Of a stretch of DNA of 64,000 nt, positions 26,149 through 35,564 are shown piece after piece. Numbering within the stretch: the stretch's first letter is position 1; each line of letters starts with the position of its first letter. Source of the DNA: Kribbella pratensis (GTDB lineage: Bacteria; Actinomycetota; Actinomycetes; Propionibacteriales; Kribbellaceae); assembly GCF_004366075.1 (NCBI RefSeq), contig NZ_SODU01000001.1, positions 620,001 through 684,000 of the forward strand, given 5' to 3'. Below the pieces are notes generated by a model that was given only the letters and a program-made list of their open reading frames with translations, was not told where the DNA came from and did no database searches. A program made the position numbers and the translations under genes.

Positions 26149-27549
26149 ATGCGGCCGAACGTTCTGCTCCTCTGCACCGACCAGCAGCGGTTCTCCGCGC
26201 TCGGTGCCTCCGGCAACGACGAGATCGAGACCCCGAACCTCGACCGGCTCGCCGCGCAGGGCGTGCTGTTCGAGAACTGCTACGTGCAGAACCCGGTCTG
26301 CGGCCCGTCCCGCGCCAGCTTGATGACCAGCCGGTACGTGCACCAGCACGGCCTCTGGGCGAACGGCGTCGGACTGCCGGACCACGAGCGCCTGTTCAGC
26401 AAGGACCTCGCCGACGCCGGGTACGACTGCGGCCTGGTCGGCAAGTTCCACCTCAACGCATGCTTCGGCGGCCGTTCCGAGAAGCGGAACGACGACGGTT
26501 TCCGCGTCTTCCGCTGGGCCCACGACCCGTACCCGGGCTCGTCGGAGAACGAGTACCACCGCTGGCTGCACACCCTCCGCCCTGACCTGACCGGCACCGA
26601 GGTCGACTACGACACGTTGCCCGCCGAGATCCACTACAGCCATTGGATCGGCGAGCAGACGATCGACTTCCTCACCCACTCCCGTGATCGCGAGAAGCCG
26701 TTCCTCTTCGTCGCCAACTTCTTCGACCCGCACCACGGCTTCGGCGCCCCGGAGGACTACGTACGCCGCTACCGGGACAAGCAACTCAGCCGCCCACTCC
26801 CCGACGACCTCATCGGCAAACCGTCGATCCAGACCGAGGCGTCCCACGAGTCGTACGCCGGTCACGCGCGCGGCTTCACGTCGTACAGCCCGGAAGAGCT
26901 CCAAGAGGTCAAGGCGGCGTACTACGCGATGGTGACGCTCGTCGACGAGGAGGTCGGCCGGATCCTCGACGCACTCGACGCCGAAGGCCTCAGCGACGAC
27001 ACCCTCGTTATCTTCACCAGCGACCACGGCGAGATGCTCGGCGACCATCAGCTGATGCTCAAGGGGCCGATGATGTACGACGAGGCCGTCCGCGTCCCGC
27101 TCATCCTCCGCTGGCCCTCGACGATCCCGGCCGGCACTCGCAACACCGAGCTCGTCCAGTGGATCGACCTCGGCGCCACGATCCTCACCGCCGCCGGACT
27201 GCAGCCCCTCGGCGAGGGACAGGATCTGCTGCCGCTGGCCACCAATCGCGCAACGGGTCGCGGCTGGGCGCTGAGCGAGTACCGCAACAGCGGTCACCCG
27301 TACGCGACCCCGGTCCACCTCACGATGCTCCGGCGCGACCATTGGAAGCTCATCGTCCAGCACGGCTCCCCCGCCACCGACAGGGAGCGGACCGGCGAGC
27401 TGTACGACCTCGCCGCCGACCCGAACGAGCTACAGAACCTTTGGGAAGACCCGCAGCACCGAGACATCCGCACCGAGCTCCAGGAGTTCCTCCTCGACGT
27501 CCTCGTCGCCACCGAGGACCGCAGCCAGGAACGCGTCGCGGACTGGTGA
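26149..27549 (+). CDS. Sulfatase (formylglycine-dependent)
   Basis: A 466-residue type I sulfatase. The formylglycine signature is CGPSR with C51 as the residue to be oxidised, metal ligands include the N-terminal CTDQQR, and the SDHGEMLGDH block lies at about 292. There is no signal peptide. It probably desulfates an imported carbohydrate, given the divergent ROK regulator and arabinofuranosidase. No formylglycine-generating enzyme is seen in this window. Confidence 0.92.
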   Translation: MRPNVLLLCTDQQRFSALGASGNDEIETPNLDRLAAQGVLFENCYVQNPVCGPSRASLMTSRYVHQHGLWANGVGLPDHERLFSKDLADAGYDCGLVGKFHLNACFGGRSEKRNDDGFRVFRWAHDPYPGSSENEYHRWLHTLRPDLTGTEVDYDTLPAEIHYSHWIGEQTIDFLTHSRDREKPFLFVANFFDPHHGFGAPEDYVRRYRDKQLSRPLPDDLIGKPSIQTEASHESYAGHARGFTSYSPEELQEVKAAYYAMVTLVDEEVGRILDALDAEGLSDDTLVIFTSDHGEMLGDHQLMLKGPMMYDEAVRVPLILRWPSTIPAGTRNTELVQWIDLGATILTAAGLQPLGEGQDLLPLATNRATGRGWALSEYRNSGHPYATPVHLTMLRRDHWKLIVQHGSPATDRERTGELYDLAADPNELQNLWEDPQHRDIRTELQEFLLDVLVATEDRSQERVADW

Positions 27550-27625
27550 GAAATTCGTTGGCGGACACTTCGAGCGGGCGAGTACGGTACCGGCGGACGT
27601 GACTTCACGCGAGGAGGTGGGACCC

Positions 27626-27685
27626 ATGAACGCTGTATCTCGACGGGTGCTCCCTCTCTCCGTCACGGCAGGGCGATCGGACTAG
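27626..27685 (+). CDS. Possible 19-residue leader peptide
   Basis: An ATG with GGAGGTG seven bases upstream opens a 19-codon frame (MNAVSRRVLPLSVTAGRSD) ending 47 bases before the alpha/beta-hydrolase gene. The MxxVSRRxL opening resembles leader peptides upstream of some actinobacterial sulfur and amino-acid genes, but the diagnostic Cys run is absent. It may be a translated attenuator or simply a chance frame with a good ribosome site. Confidence 0.4.
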   Translation: MNAVSRRVLPLSVTAGRSD

Positions 27686-27732
27686 GTGTCGCCAGGAGCG
27701 CCGCAACCAGGCACTCCTGAAAGGGCACCACC

Positions 27733-28467
27733 ATGACCGACCTGCACTTCCTCAGCACCACCACCACGAACGGCGTCCTCGAACGCGAGTTCACCCTCGG
27801 CGACGACATCCACGGCATGCTCTGGTCACCGCCCGCCCAGACCGCCCCGCTCATCCTGCTGGGGCACGGCGGCGGACGCGACGCGAAGGCGCTCCCGATG
27901 GTCGGCCGCGCCCAGCGCCTCGTCGCGGAAGGCTTCCACGCCGTCGCGATCGACGCGCCCGGTCACGGCGAGCGGCCGCGTACGGCGCTCGACGACCAGC
28001 AGATCGCCGCGATGCAGGAGGCGATGAGCACCGGCGTACCGGTCGGACCGATCGTCGTCCCGTACAACCTGCATCTCGCCGAGCGCGCCGTACCCGAATG
28101 GCAGGCAACCCTCGACGCGCTCGAGCGACTGCCCGAGATCGACGGCCCGTTCGGGTACTTCGGGCTCAACATGGGCACCGCGATCGGCGTACCGCTGGCT
28201 GCCGCCGATCCCCGGATCGCAGCCGCGGTGTTCGGTATCTTCTGGTACGACGGGACGCTCGCCGAGCATGCCCGCCGGATCAAGGTGCCGGTCGAGTTCC
28301 TGCTGCAGTGGGACGATCAGCACATCCCGCGCGACTCCGGGCTGGCGTTGTTCGACGCGTTCGCGGCGACTGAGAAGTCCCTGCACGCGAACGCGGGCGC
28401 GCACAAGGAAGTCCCGCGGTTCGAGGTCGAGAGCATGGTGCGGTTCTTCAACCGCCACCTGCGCTAG
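27733..28467 (+). CDS. Alpha/beta-hydrolase-fold protein with Asn in place of the nucleophile
   Basis: A 244-residue alpha/beta hydrolase. The oxyanion-side motif LLGHGGGRDAK and the acid-bearing LLQWDDQHIPR are present. The nucleophile elbow reads GLNMG, with N146 where Ser, Cys or Asp is expected, while the surrounding GTAIGVPLAAADP is well conserved. Either it is catalytically dead or modified, or it uses another residue. His candidates occur near the C-terminus (AGAHKE). AAAGGG lies upstream of the ATG. Confidence 0.8.
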   Translation: MTDLHFLSTTTTNGVLEREFTLGDDIHGMLWSPPAQTAPLILLGHGGGRDAKALPMVGRAQRLVAEGFHAVAIDAPGHGERPRTALDDQQIAAMQEAMSTGVPVGPIVVPYNLHLAERAVPEWQATLDALERLPEIDGPFGYFGLNMGTAIGVPLAAADPRIAAAVFGIFWYDGTLAEHARRIKVPVEFLLQWDDQHIPRDSGLALFDAFAATEKSLHANAGAHKEVPRFEVESMVRFFNRHLR

Positions 28468-30179
28468 GACGTGGTGAAGCGCTGTTCGACGGTGTCGAGG
28501 AATCCTTCGACCCGCCGGTACGTCTCGGAGCTGTAGACGCCGATGCTGCGTTCGGTCCCGAGGGCTTCGCGCATCGCGTCGAGGTAGCGGCGCTGCAGGA
28601 TCTCCATCTGTTCGCGCGTGTCCGCCTTGGTCTCCCGGAGCTGCCGGCTCCCGGAGACCAGGCGCGGCACGATCCGGTCCTTCAGCGTGCTGACCACGAC
28701 CGGATCGAGAGGCTGACCGTCGACGGTCTGCTCCTCGAGCGGGCCGACCGCGTCGATCGCGGCCTCGCCGATCTGCCGCATCAGCGCCTGCACCGAGTCG
28801 CGCTTGTCCTCGCTGCTCTCCGGACGGAACCGCATCTTCGCGATCACCGCGGGCAGTGAGATCCCGAACACCACCAGCGTGATCAGCGCGACGATGAACG
28901 CCGCGAGCACGACCGTGTCGCGGTGCGGCGTACCCGCCGGAATCGTCTGCGCGGCCGCGACCGTCACGACGCCGCGCATCCCGGCCCAGGCGAGCACCAG
29001 CAGGCCGCGGCCGGTAATCGGCTCGCGCTCCTCGAAATCCGCGTCCGCCCGGCCGCGGGCAAGCCGTTTGCGCGCCCAAGCGACCCGGTTCTCCTCGCGC
29101 GCACCGGCCGGCTCCATCGAGTCCAGGTGCTCCTCGAACTGGTCCAGCTGGGCCCTCACCTGCTCGGTTCGGTTGTTCCGCCCGAACCGGCTCTGCAGCC
29201 AGGGCCAGGCCAGTCCGAGGAAACGCAGGACGACCAGCAGGCCGACCACCAGCAGGACGAGCCCGGTGAGCTCGCCGATCGTCGTCTCCGCGCGGGCGTC
29301 GTCGACCAGCTCCGGCAACTGGTACCCCATCGCGAGGAAGACGCCGCTCTCCAAGATGAAGCTGATCGTCGTCCAGGTGGTCGCCTGCGTCTGCCGGTCG
29401 CGCGCACTGAACTTCCGGCTGCCGAGAGCACCGGTCAGCAGGCCGGCGAGCACCACGGCGAGCACGCCGGACGCGTGCGCCTCCTCGGCCGGGAAGTACG
29501 CGAGGAACGGTACGGCGAACGAGATCGTCGTGTTGAGCACCGGGTCGTCCAGACGCTGCCGCAGTACGACGGTCAGTAGGCCGACCGCTACCCCGATCAA
29601 GATCGCGCCCACGACCGCCCAGGCGAAATCGAGCGCCGTGTGGCCGAGGCTGAAGTGGGTGGTGACCGCCAGCGCGGCGACCGCCGTGCGCAGGACGACG
29701 AGTGCCGAAGCGTCGTTGACGAGGCTCTCGCCTTCGAGCACGATCATCAGTCGGGGTGGGAGCCCGACGCGGTGCCCGATCGCGGTCGCCGCGACCGCGT
29801 CGGTCGGGCTCACGACCGCACCGAGTGCGGTGGCGAGCGCGAACGAGATACTCGGGAAGATTGCGTGGACAAGTGCCCCGATCACCAGCGCGGACACGAT
29901 CACCATCACGATCGACAACCACGAGATCAGCCCGAAGTTCCGCCGTACGTCGAGAACCGGGAGTTGCACCGCCGATGCGTAGAGCAGCGGCGGCAGGATG
30001 CCCGCGAGAATGATCTCGGGCTCGATGTGGATGGCCGGCGTACTCGGCAGGTAGCTGGCCCCGATGCCCAGGGCAACGAGCAGCAGCGGCGCGGCGACGC
30101 CGGTCCGGCGTGCGAACACCGACGCCGCGATCATGATCGCGAGGCCGGCACCGGCGATCAGAACGATCTGATGGTCCAC
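28464..30179 (-). CDS. Na+/H+ antiporter, CPA1 family
   Basis: A 571-residue inner-membrane antiporter with about twelve helices in the first 410 residues. It has the CPA1 ion-site sequences VVSPTDAVA at about 128 and EGESLVNDASALV at about 153. A long cytoplasmic loop (about 325-375) and a hydrophilic C-terminal tail (about 445-571) probably regulate activity. It exchanges Na+ or K+ for H+. It starts with GTG and overlaps the convergent hydrolase gene by four bases. Confidence 0.9.
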   Translation of the reverse strand: MDHQIVLIAGAGLAIMIAASVFARRTGVAAPLLLVALGIGASYLPSTPAIHIEPEIILAGILPPLLYASAVQLPVLDVRRNFGLISWLSIVMVIVSALVIGALVHAIFPSISFALATALGAVVSPTDAVAATAIGHRVGLPPRLMIVLEGESLVNDASALVVLRTAVAALAVTTHFSLGHTALDFAWAVVGAILIGVAVGLLTVVLRQRLDDPVLNTTISFAVPFLAYFPAEEAHASGVLAVVLAGLLTGALGSRKFSARDRQTQATTWTTISFILESGVFLAMGYQLPELVDDARAETTIGELTGLVLLVVGLLVVLRFLGLAWPWLQSRFGRNNRTEQVRAQLDQFEEHLDSMEPAGAREENRVAWARKRLARGRADADFEEREPITGRGLLVLAWAGMRGVVTVAAAQTIPAGTPHRDTVVLAAFIVALITLVVFGISLPAVIAKMRFRPESSEDKRDSVQALMRQIGEAAIDAVGPLEEQTVDGQPLDPVVVSTLKDRIVPRLVSGSRQLRETKADTREQMEILQRRYLDAMREALGTERSIGVYSSETYRRVEGFLDTVEQRFTTS

Positions 30180-30306
30180 GTGACAGCACTCTAGGGCCGA
30201 CTCCCGGTGGGCCCGGGTAATGACCAGGGATTCTCACTGGTGTCACGGGGGCGCCGAGGCCGCACAGTGGAGGTCAGTGAACGAGTTGAATCCTCTGGAG
30301 GAAGTC

Positions 30307-30930
30307 ATGAGCACCGACCTGAAGCTGGAAGCCGTCGTCGTCCCGGTCGCGGATGCCGATCGGTCGAAGGAGTTCTACAGCGGCCTCGGCTGGCGGCTGG
30401 ACGCGGACTTCGCGTTCGACAACGGGTTCCGGGTCGTGCAGTTCACCCCGCCGGGCTCCCCCGCCTCGGTCCAGTTCGGTACGAAGATCACCTCGGCCGA
30501 GCCGGGGACTGCGCAAGGGCTCTACCTGGTCGTGACTGATGTGGAGGCGGCGCGGTCGGAACTGCTGGCGCAGGGTGCCAAGGTCAGCGAGGTCTTCCAC
30601 CCGGCTGCTCCCGGCGCGCAGTTCGAGGCCGGCGACACCAGCGGCCGGGTGACCGGGCCGGCGGACGAGCGGTCGAGCTACGGGTCGTTCGCGACCTTCA
30701 GTGACCCCGACGGGAACACCTGGCTGTTGCAGGAGGTCACCAAGCGACTGCCCGGGCGCGTCGACGACGCGACGTACACCTCCGTCGACGACCTCGAGGC
30801 GGCCCTCCGGCGCGCCGCGGCCGCCCACGGCGAACACGAGGCCCGCACCGGCCAGGCCGACGAGAACTGGCCGACCTGGTACGCCACGTACATGCTCGCC
30901 GAGCGCACCGGAGCCGAACTCCCTCAGTAA
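30307..30930 (+). CDS. VOC (glyoxalase-fold) protein
   Basis: A 207-residue protein with one VOC module at about 1-140 (VVPVADADRSKEFYSGLGWR and FATFSDPDGNTWLLQEV). A C-terminal extension, WPTWYATYMLAERTGAELPQ, is seen in many actinobacterial relatives. GGAGG lies seven bases before the ATG at 30307. No substrate can be assigned. Confidence 0.82.
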   Translation: MSTDLKLEAVVVPVADADRSKEFYSGLGWRLDADFAFDNGFRVVQFTPPGSPASVQFGTKITSAEPGTAQGLYLVVTDVEAARSELLAQGAKVSEVFHPAAPGAQFEAGDTSGRVTGPADERSSYGSFATFSDPDGNTWLLQEVTKRLPGRVDDATYTSVDDLEAALRRAAAAHGEHEARTGQADENWPTWYATYMLAERTGAELPQ

Positions 30931-30965
30931 CCGAATTGTCCGTGGGCGCGGCTAGCGTGCCGATC

Positions 30966-31700
30966 ATGAACCGGATCGATCGGCTGTATGCGCTCGCCGA
31001 GGAGTTGCGGGCGGCGGGTCCTCGGGGGCGTACGGCGCGACAGTTGGCGGCGCGTTTCGAGGTGAGCGTACGGACCATCGAGCGTGATCTCAGTGCTCTC
31101 GGGCAGGCCGGCGTACCGCTGGCGACGAAACAGGGACGCACAGGTGGGTACTCGGTGGACCGGTCGATGAGCCTCCCGCCGCTGAACTTCACCGCGCGGG
31201 AGGCGATGGCGGTCGCGGTGGCGTTGAGCCGCGGCAACCATGTGCTGTTCGCACGCGACGCCCGGACCGCGCTGCAGAAGATCGTGGCCGCGATGCCGCA
31301 CCGGGATCTCGACGAGGCGCGTACGGCGGCGGCGAAGGTGCGGCTCCTGGTGCGGCCGGTGCCGGACCCGGACGGGGAGATCGCGGAGCAGATCTGGCGC
31401 GCGGTGCGCGACAACCAGGTGCTGCGGATCGAGTACACCGATGTCGGCGGTGTCGGGACCGAGCGGGAGGTCGAGCCGCAGCATGTCGTCGTCGGGCCGA
31501 ACGGCTCCTACCTGACCGCCTGGTGTCACCTGCGTCAGGAGGACCGGGTGTTCCGGATGGATCGGATCACCCGCGCCGAACGCACCGCGACACCACCGTC
31601 GCGGCCGCTGGCGACCGGGGATCTGGAGGTCGACGGTTACGAAGCCAAACTGCCGCACGCCGCGCTGCGTCCCGAAGATCTTTTCCCAACTCCGACATAG
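30966..31700 (+). CDS. HTH/WYL-domain transcriptional regulator
   Basis: A 244-residue regulator. The N-terminal HTH_11/DeoR-type domain is at about 1-60 (RTARQLAARFEVSVRTIERDL), and a WYL-like ligand-binding domain is at about 130-220 (VLRIEYTDVGGVGTEREVEPQ, then SYLTAWCHLRQEDRVFRMDRI). The Trp-Tyr-Leu triad itself is changed to Tyr-Leu-Thr. WYL proteins sense small molecules or nucleic-acid fragments. It lies between two VOC genes and may control the one downstream. Confidence 0.83.
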   Translation: MNRIDRLYALAEELRAAGPRGRTARQLAARFEVSVRTIERDLSALGQAGVPLATKQGRTGGYSVDRSMSLPPLNFTAREAMAVAVALSRGNHVLFARDARTALQKIVAAMPHRDLDEARTAAAKVRLLVRPVPDPDGEIAEQIWRAVRDNQVLRIEYTDVGGVGTEREVEPQHVVVGPNGSYLTAWCHLRQEDRVFRMDRITRAERTATPPSRPLATGDLEVDGYEAKLPHAALRPEDLFPTPT

Positions 31701-31771
31701 GGCTGTCGCGAACCGCTGAAACCGTGGGGTCCGTTGCACACCTGAAGTCCACGGATGAAAGAGAGAGATCG

Positions 31772-32152
31772 ATGAGTACTCCGGCCCCCGGCACGCTGGC
31801 CTGGTTCGAGGTCGCGACCGACGACCCCGAGACCACCCAGAAGTTCTACGGCAGCCTGTTCGACTGGACCTTCGAGTCCGACGGCGCCCTGGCCGCCACC
31901 GGCCTCGAGTACCGCAACATCAAGGCCTCCGGCGCCGACCGGCCGATGGGCGGCATCTTCGGCACCAACGGGCAACTGCCGAACCATGCGGTGTTCTACA
32001 TCCTGGTCGCCGACATCGAAGCCACCTGCGCCGACGCCGAACAGCTCGGCGGCACCGTGATCAACAAGCGCCTCGACGCCACCCCGGCGTTCGCCTACCT
32101 CCGCGACCCGTCCGGCAACCAGTTCGGCGTCTTCACCCCACCCGCCGCGTGA
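31772..32152 (+). CDS. Small VOC-family protein
   Basis: A 126-residue single-module VOC protein. It opens GTLAWFEVATDDPETTQKFY, has the central PMGGIFG and ends FAYLRDPSGNQFGVF. Such proteins dimerise to build the metal site. GAGAGAGA precedes the ATG. It is probably controlled by the WYL regulator immediately upstream. Confidence 0.82.
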   Translation: MSTPAPGTLAWFEVATDDPETTQKFYGSLFDWTFESDGALAATGLEYRNIKASGADRPMGGIFGTNGQLPNHAVFYILVADIEATCADAEQLGGTVINKRLDATPAFAYLRDPSGNQFGVFTPPAA

Positions 32153-32189
32153 CCCGACCCACCCACCGCGCGTCGCCAAACCTCTCCAG

Positions 32190-33881
32190 CTAGCCGGACA
32201 GTTGCCAGATCAGGTGATCGGACGGGCGCGGCCGGTACGAGCACGTCGTGCCGGTGCGGATGGCGTCGCGGAGGTGGGTGGCCAGGGGCGGGTCCAGCGA
32301 TTCGATGCGGGCGATGGCGGTGGCGATCGCTTTGGTGGCGGCTACCCGGGCGCGTTCGGCGGTGGAGCCGGTCGCGCGCGGGCGGCCTGCGAGACCGACG
32401 GCCGAGGTCAGTTCGGCGAGGAGGGCTTCGCGTTCCGCGGTGAGGGACTCGACGCGCGCCAGGTCGCCCCAGTCGGCGGCCTCGGCAAGTTCGGCGGCGA
32501 GGTCGGACAGTCGCTGCCGGTACGCCGTGGCCGCCTGACGGTCGAGCTGCGGACCGGTGTCCGGCTGAATCACCGTGGCTGTGCCGTCGGTGACGAGGTC
32601 GATCGCCGACACCGCCCGGCCCGGCTGAGCCAGAAGCCGGTGCAGGTACTCGAAGCCGCGGAGCGCCCGCAGCGGGCGAGCCTCCGACCCGATCAACCAC
32701 AGCCCGTCGCCAACCGGCCGGAAATGGACGACGGTCTCGGTAGATGCCGGCGTGGTCGGGTCGGATGCGGACTGCAGGCGGTTCTGCCACCACGTCGCGT
32801 CGAGGCGGCGGTAGGTCGCCAGGGCTCTTGCTCGTAGCTGGTCCGCGCGGGCATGGTCGCCGGTGAAGGCGGCGGCTCGGGCCAGGGAGTCGTCGGTGAC
32901 GCCGTGGAAGTAGACGGCTCCGGCATTCAGCACGGCCCGGTTCTCGTACGGCGTGAGCAGGCGGGCCGCCGTACCGACGATCTGCTCGTCGCCGACCGCG
33001 AGTGCGGCCTCGAGTACGCAGTGCAGGTTCAGGAGGTAGTTCACGTCCCGGGGCAGCGACTCCAGCACCTCCGGGCCGAGCTGTTCGAGCAGGACTCGGG
33101 CGCGATCGTGATGACCGAGCAGCGCCCAGATCGACGCGGCTTCGGAGGCGACCTCCACGACTCCCTCGGAGCGTGCGAACCGCTCCATCAGCTCCGCGAC
33201 CTCGGCAACGGCCTCGACCTCGCCGGCGTGCAGAGCGGTATACCCACGCATCGAGCCCGTCACCATCCAGGCATCGGCGAGTCCGGCCTCCGTGGCAGCA
33301 CCTTCTGCGACCTCGATCAGCTCACTGGCGTCGACGCCGCGGACGTGGTCGTACATCCACCGCCGGGATGCCGCGAAGAACCGGGCTCTGGGCGACTCTG
33401 CTGCGAGCAACTCCAAGGCACGCAACTGGCGCTGGATGACCGGCACTCGCAGGGTCTCCCAGCCGACCTGCAAGCTCCAGAGATGGCCGCGGAGCCGCGC
33501 CTCGGGATCGAGTACGTGAGCCGACACCTCGTCCAACAGCGCGGCTGTCACCTCCCGAAGCATCAGCTCGTCCGGTCCCCAGTGAGCCGCGAGCACCGCA
33601 TCCAGACACTCCGCGATGAGCTCTGGGTCGCCGGCCTGCTCCGCATGCGCCAACGCCTCGTCCGCGAACGACGCGGCCCGGTCCGCGTGCCCGCCGTACG
33701 CCCAGCAGCGGGCCAGCGCCGCGGCGACCCGGGCACGACCGGCGTCGTCGGTCGTCCGGACGAGTACGTCGTACAGTTCGGCCGCGAGCCGCCCCGGCTC
33801 GGTGCCGAAGACGTGCCCCGCCGCGGCATCGAGAACCACCCGGGTCCGCGCCGCCAGCTCGGTCTCCCGCCGGCTCGTCAC
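32190..33881 (-). CDS. TPR-like helical protein of unknown function
   Basis: A 563-residue protein. The first 380 residues are Ala/Leu/Glu-rich helical pairs of the TPR or MalT kind (for example WAYGGHADRAASFADEALAHA). A C-terminal part follows from about 385 (LRALRGFEYLHRLLAQPGRAVSAIDLV), and it resembles the tail found on many actinobacterial regulatory ATPases. No DNA-binding or ATP-binding motif is evident. It may be a scaffold or a derivative of a signal-transduction protein. The GTG start lacks a clear ribosome site. Confidence 0.65.
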   Translation of the reverse strand: MTSRRETELAARTRVVLDAAAGHVFGTEPGRLAAELYDVLVRTTDDAGRARVAAALARCWAYGGHADRAASFADEALAHAEQAGDPELIAECLDAVLAAHWGPDELMLREVTAALLDEVSAHVLDPEARLRGHLWSLQVGWETLRVPVIQRQLRALELLAAESPRARFFAASRRWMYDHVRGVDASELIEVAEGAATEAGLADAWMVTGSMRGYTALHAGEVEAVAEVAELMERFARSEGVVEVASEAASIWALLGHHDRARVLLEQLGPEVLESLPRDVNYLLNLHCVLEAALAVGDEQIVGTAARLLTPYENRAVLNAGAVYFHGVTDDSLARAAAFTGDHARADQLRARALATYRRLDATWWQNRLQSASDPTTPASTETVVHFRPVGDGLWLIGSEARPLRALRGFEYLHRLLAQPGRAVSAIDLVTDGTATVIQPDTGPQLDRQAATAYRQRLSDLAAELAEAADWGDLARVESLTAEREALLAELTSAVGLAGRPRATGSTAERARVAATKAIATAIARIESLDPPLATHLRDAIRTGTTCSYRPRPSDHLIWQLSG

Positions 33882-33899
33882 ACCATCACGGTACGGCGT

Positions 33900-34313
33900 T
33901 CAGGACCGGATCAGCGTCACCTCGGCGGCGTGCTCGGCCTGCCTCGCCTCGTCCCAGTCTCCGGTGCAGTAGACCCGCAACTCCGTGATCTCACCGGCAT
34001 CGTCGACGTCGGCAGTGAGCTGTTCGCGGCAGTACCAGTTCTGTTCCTCGTGCCGCCACCGCTCCTCGAACGCCATCACGAACCCGCTCTCGGTCCGATC
34101 GGCACGCTCGACCCGGACCACGCCCGGGTACGGATGCCACCGACGCCGGCCCGCGATCGTCGCGGCGCCGGTGGCGAACTGCACCCGCCAGTGCGGCAGG
34201 CTCACGTCGGCGAAGCAGTCCGCCGCGAACGTCCGGTCCGGCGCCACGCCGGTCTCGAGCCACTCCACCACCCGCGCCACCGACAGGTCGACCTCGGTGG
34301 CGACAGTCCTCAT
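33900..34313 (-). CDS. SnoaL-like (NTF2-fold) protein
   Basis: A 137-residue protein with an NTF2-like pattern: the N-terminal helix VDLSVARVVEWLETG, a FAADCFADVSLP strand and the central FVMAFEERWRH. It lacks a recognisable catalytic pair. The ATG overlaps the stop of the upstream cupin-like gene by four bases, so the two are translated together. Confidence 0.7.
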   Translation of the reverse strand: MRTVATEVDLSVARVVEWLETGVAPDRTFAADCFADVSLPHWRVQFATGAATIAGRRRWHPYPGVVRVERADRTESGFVMAFEERWRHEEQNWYCREQLTADVDDAGEITELRVYCTGDWDEARQAEHAAEVTLIRS

Positions 34314-34678
34314 GCCCGCTCCAGGTTCGCCCCGACGACAGCCATCGTCTTGTCCAGTTCCGCTGTCGGACTGAACTCCACGATGCTCGTCCCCGCCGTG
34401 AGCAGCGGGAGATGGCCCGGTCCGGCGTAGTAGGCGTCGCCGGCCCGGAACGTCTCGCTGTGGTCGTCCCAGCGGAAGGTGATCTCCCCCGCCGTGACCA
34501 CGCCCCAGTGCGGGCACTGGCAGCGGTCGTCGGGCAGTCCGGCGAAGTACGGCGCCGGGTCCACATCACGGGGATAGCTCTCGAACGCGACGGTGTAGTC
34601 GCCCACCGCGGCGTACCTTCCGGTCAACTCGGGAATCTCGACCGCCACCGGCGTGGCAGCCAGGTTCGCACTCGGCAT
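34310..34678 (-). CDS. Cupin-like protein
   Basis: A 122-residue beta-rich protein. A cupin-type core carries CPHWGVVTAGEITFRWDD and ETFRAGDAYYAGPGHLP, with metal-site candidates His and Glu in the first motif and His in the second. GGAGGAGG lies upstream of the ATG at 34678, which is therefore preferred over an upstream in-frame start. It is the first gene of a two-gene operon with the SnoaL-like protein. Confidence 0.75.
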   Translation of the reverse strand: MPSANLAATPVAVEIPELTGRYAAVGDYTVAFESYPRDVDPAPYFAGLPDDRCQCPHWGVVTAGEITFRWDDHSETFRAGDAYYAGPGHLPLLTAGTSIVEFSPTAELDKTMAVVGANLERA

Positions 34679-34757
34679 GGTGTCCTCCTCCACTCGTTCA
34701 ACTTCGCTGGACACCCGTACGGCGTGACTCCCGAGGGAACGATCGTGACGCGGCCCG

Positions 34758-35507
34758 TCAGACCGCCAGGCGGCCGCCGTCGATGGGGAGGGTGGCGCCG
34801 TGGATCAGGGAGGCTGCGTCGGAGGCGAGGAAGACGATGCCTTCGGCGACCTCGTCCGGGGCGCCGACGCGCTGCAGGGGTGTCGTGCCGGCCAGGTTGT
34901 CGAGGTTCTCCCCCATCACCGCGGTGCCTTCGGTGCGGATCGGCCCCGGGCTGACCGCGTTCACCCGGACGCCGGCCGGCCCGAACTCGGCTGCCCAGGC
35001 CCGGGTCAGCAGCTCGACAGCCGCCTTGCTCGAGCCGTACGCCGCCATTCCGGCCATCCCGACGTACGCGACGATCGTGGTCACGTTGACGATCGCGCCC
35101 GTTCCGCGGGCCGCCATCAGCGGAGCGAGCTCGGCAACCAGGTAGAACGGCGCCCGCACGTTGACGGCGTACACCGCGTCGAAGTCCGATTCCGGCACCT
35201 CGGCGGTCGCCCCGAACGGGAAGATCCCGGCGTTGTTGATCAGTACGTCGACCTGCCCGCCGCCGAGTTCGACCGCCTGCTTGGCCAGCGACCGCACACT
35301 CGCCACATCGGCAAGATCCGCCTGGACGAAGTCCGCCGTACCGCCCTCGGCCCGGATCTCACCGACCGCCCTGTTCCCTCGGGCGACGTCGCGTCCGCCG
35401 ATCACCACGTGCGCGCCGCGCCGGGCCAACTGCCCGGCCACGGCGCGGCCGATCCCACTGTTGCCGCCGGTGACGAGTGCGGTCCGGCCGGCGAAGTCCT
35501 GCGTCAT
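34758..35507 (-). CDS. Short-chain dehydrogenase/reductase
   Basis: A 249-residue classical SDR. The cofactor motif is TGGNSGIG (about 12-19), with NNAG at about 88 and the catalytic Tyr/Lys in YGSSKAA at about 155. The PGPIRTEG loop and a C-terminal IHGATLPIDGGRLAV are typical. R-D in GGRDVARGN after strand 2 suggests NADP preference. It is divergent from a TetR regulator with a strong palindrome between, so it is the likely regulated target. A start five codons upstream (35522) is also possible. Confidence 0.88.
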   Translation of the reverse strand: MTQDFAGRTALVTGGNSGIGRAVAGQLARRGAHVVIGGRDVARGNRAVGEIRAEGGTADFVQADLADVASVRSLAKQAVELGGGQVDVLINNAGIFPFGATAEVPESDFDAVYAVNVRAPFYLVAELAPLMAARGTGAIVNVTTIVAYVGMAGMAAYGSSKAAVELLTRAWAAEFGPAGVRVNAVSPGPIRTEGTAVMGENLDNLAGTTPLQRVGAPDEVAEGIVFLASDAASLIHGATLPIDGGRLAV

Positions 35508-35564
35508 ATCGGTTCCATCCATCCACTAGTTGGAGTCGTTGGCACCGATAGTTCTCCGACGAAA

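Noticed and set aside
27826..30246. An 806-codon open frame opposite the hydrolase and antiporter genes
   Set aside because: It is an Arg/Pro/Ala-rich shadow of the antiporter in another frame with no domain pattern. The antiporter frame has clear helices and ion-site motifs.
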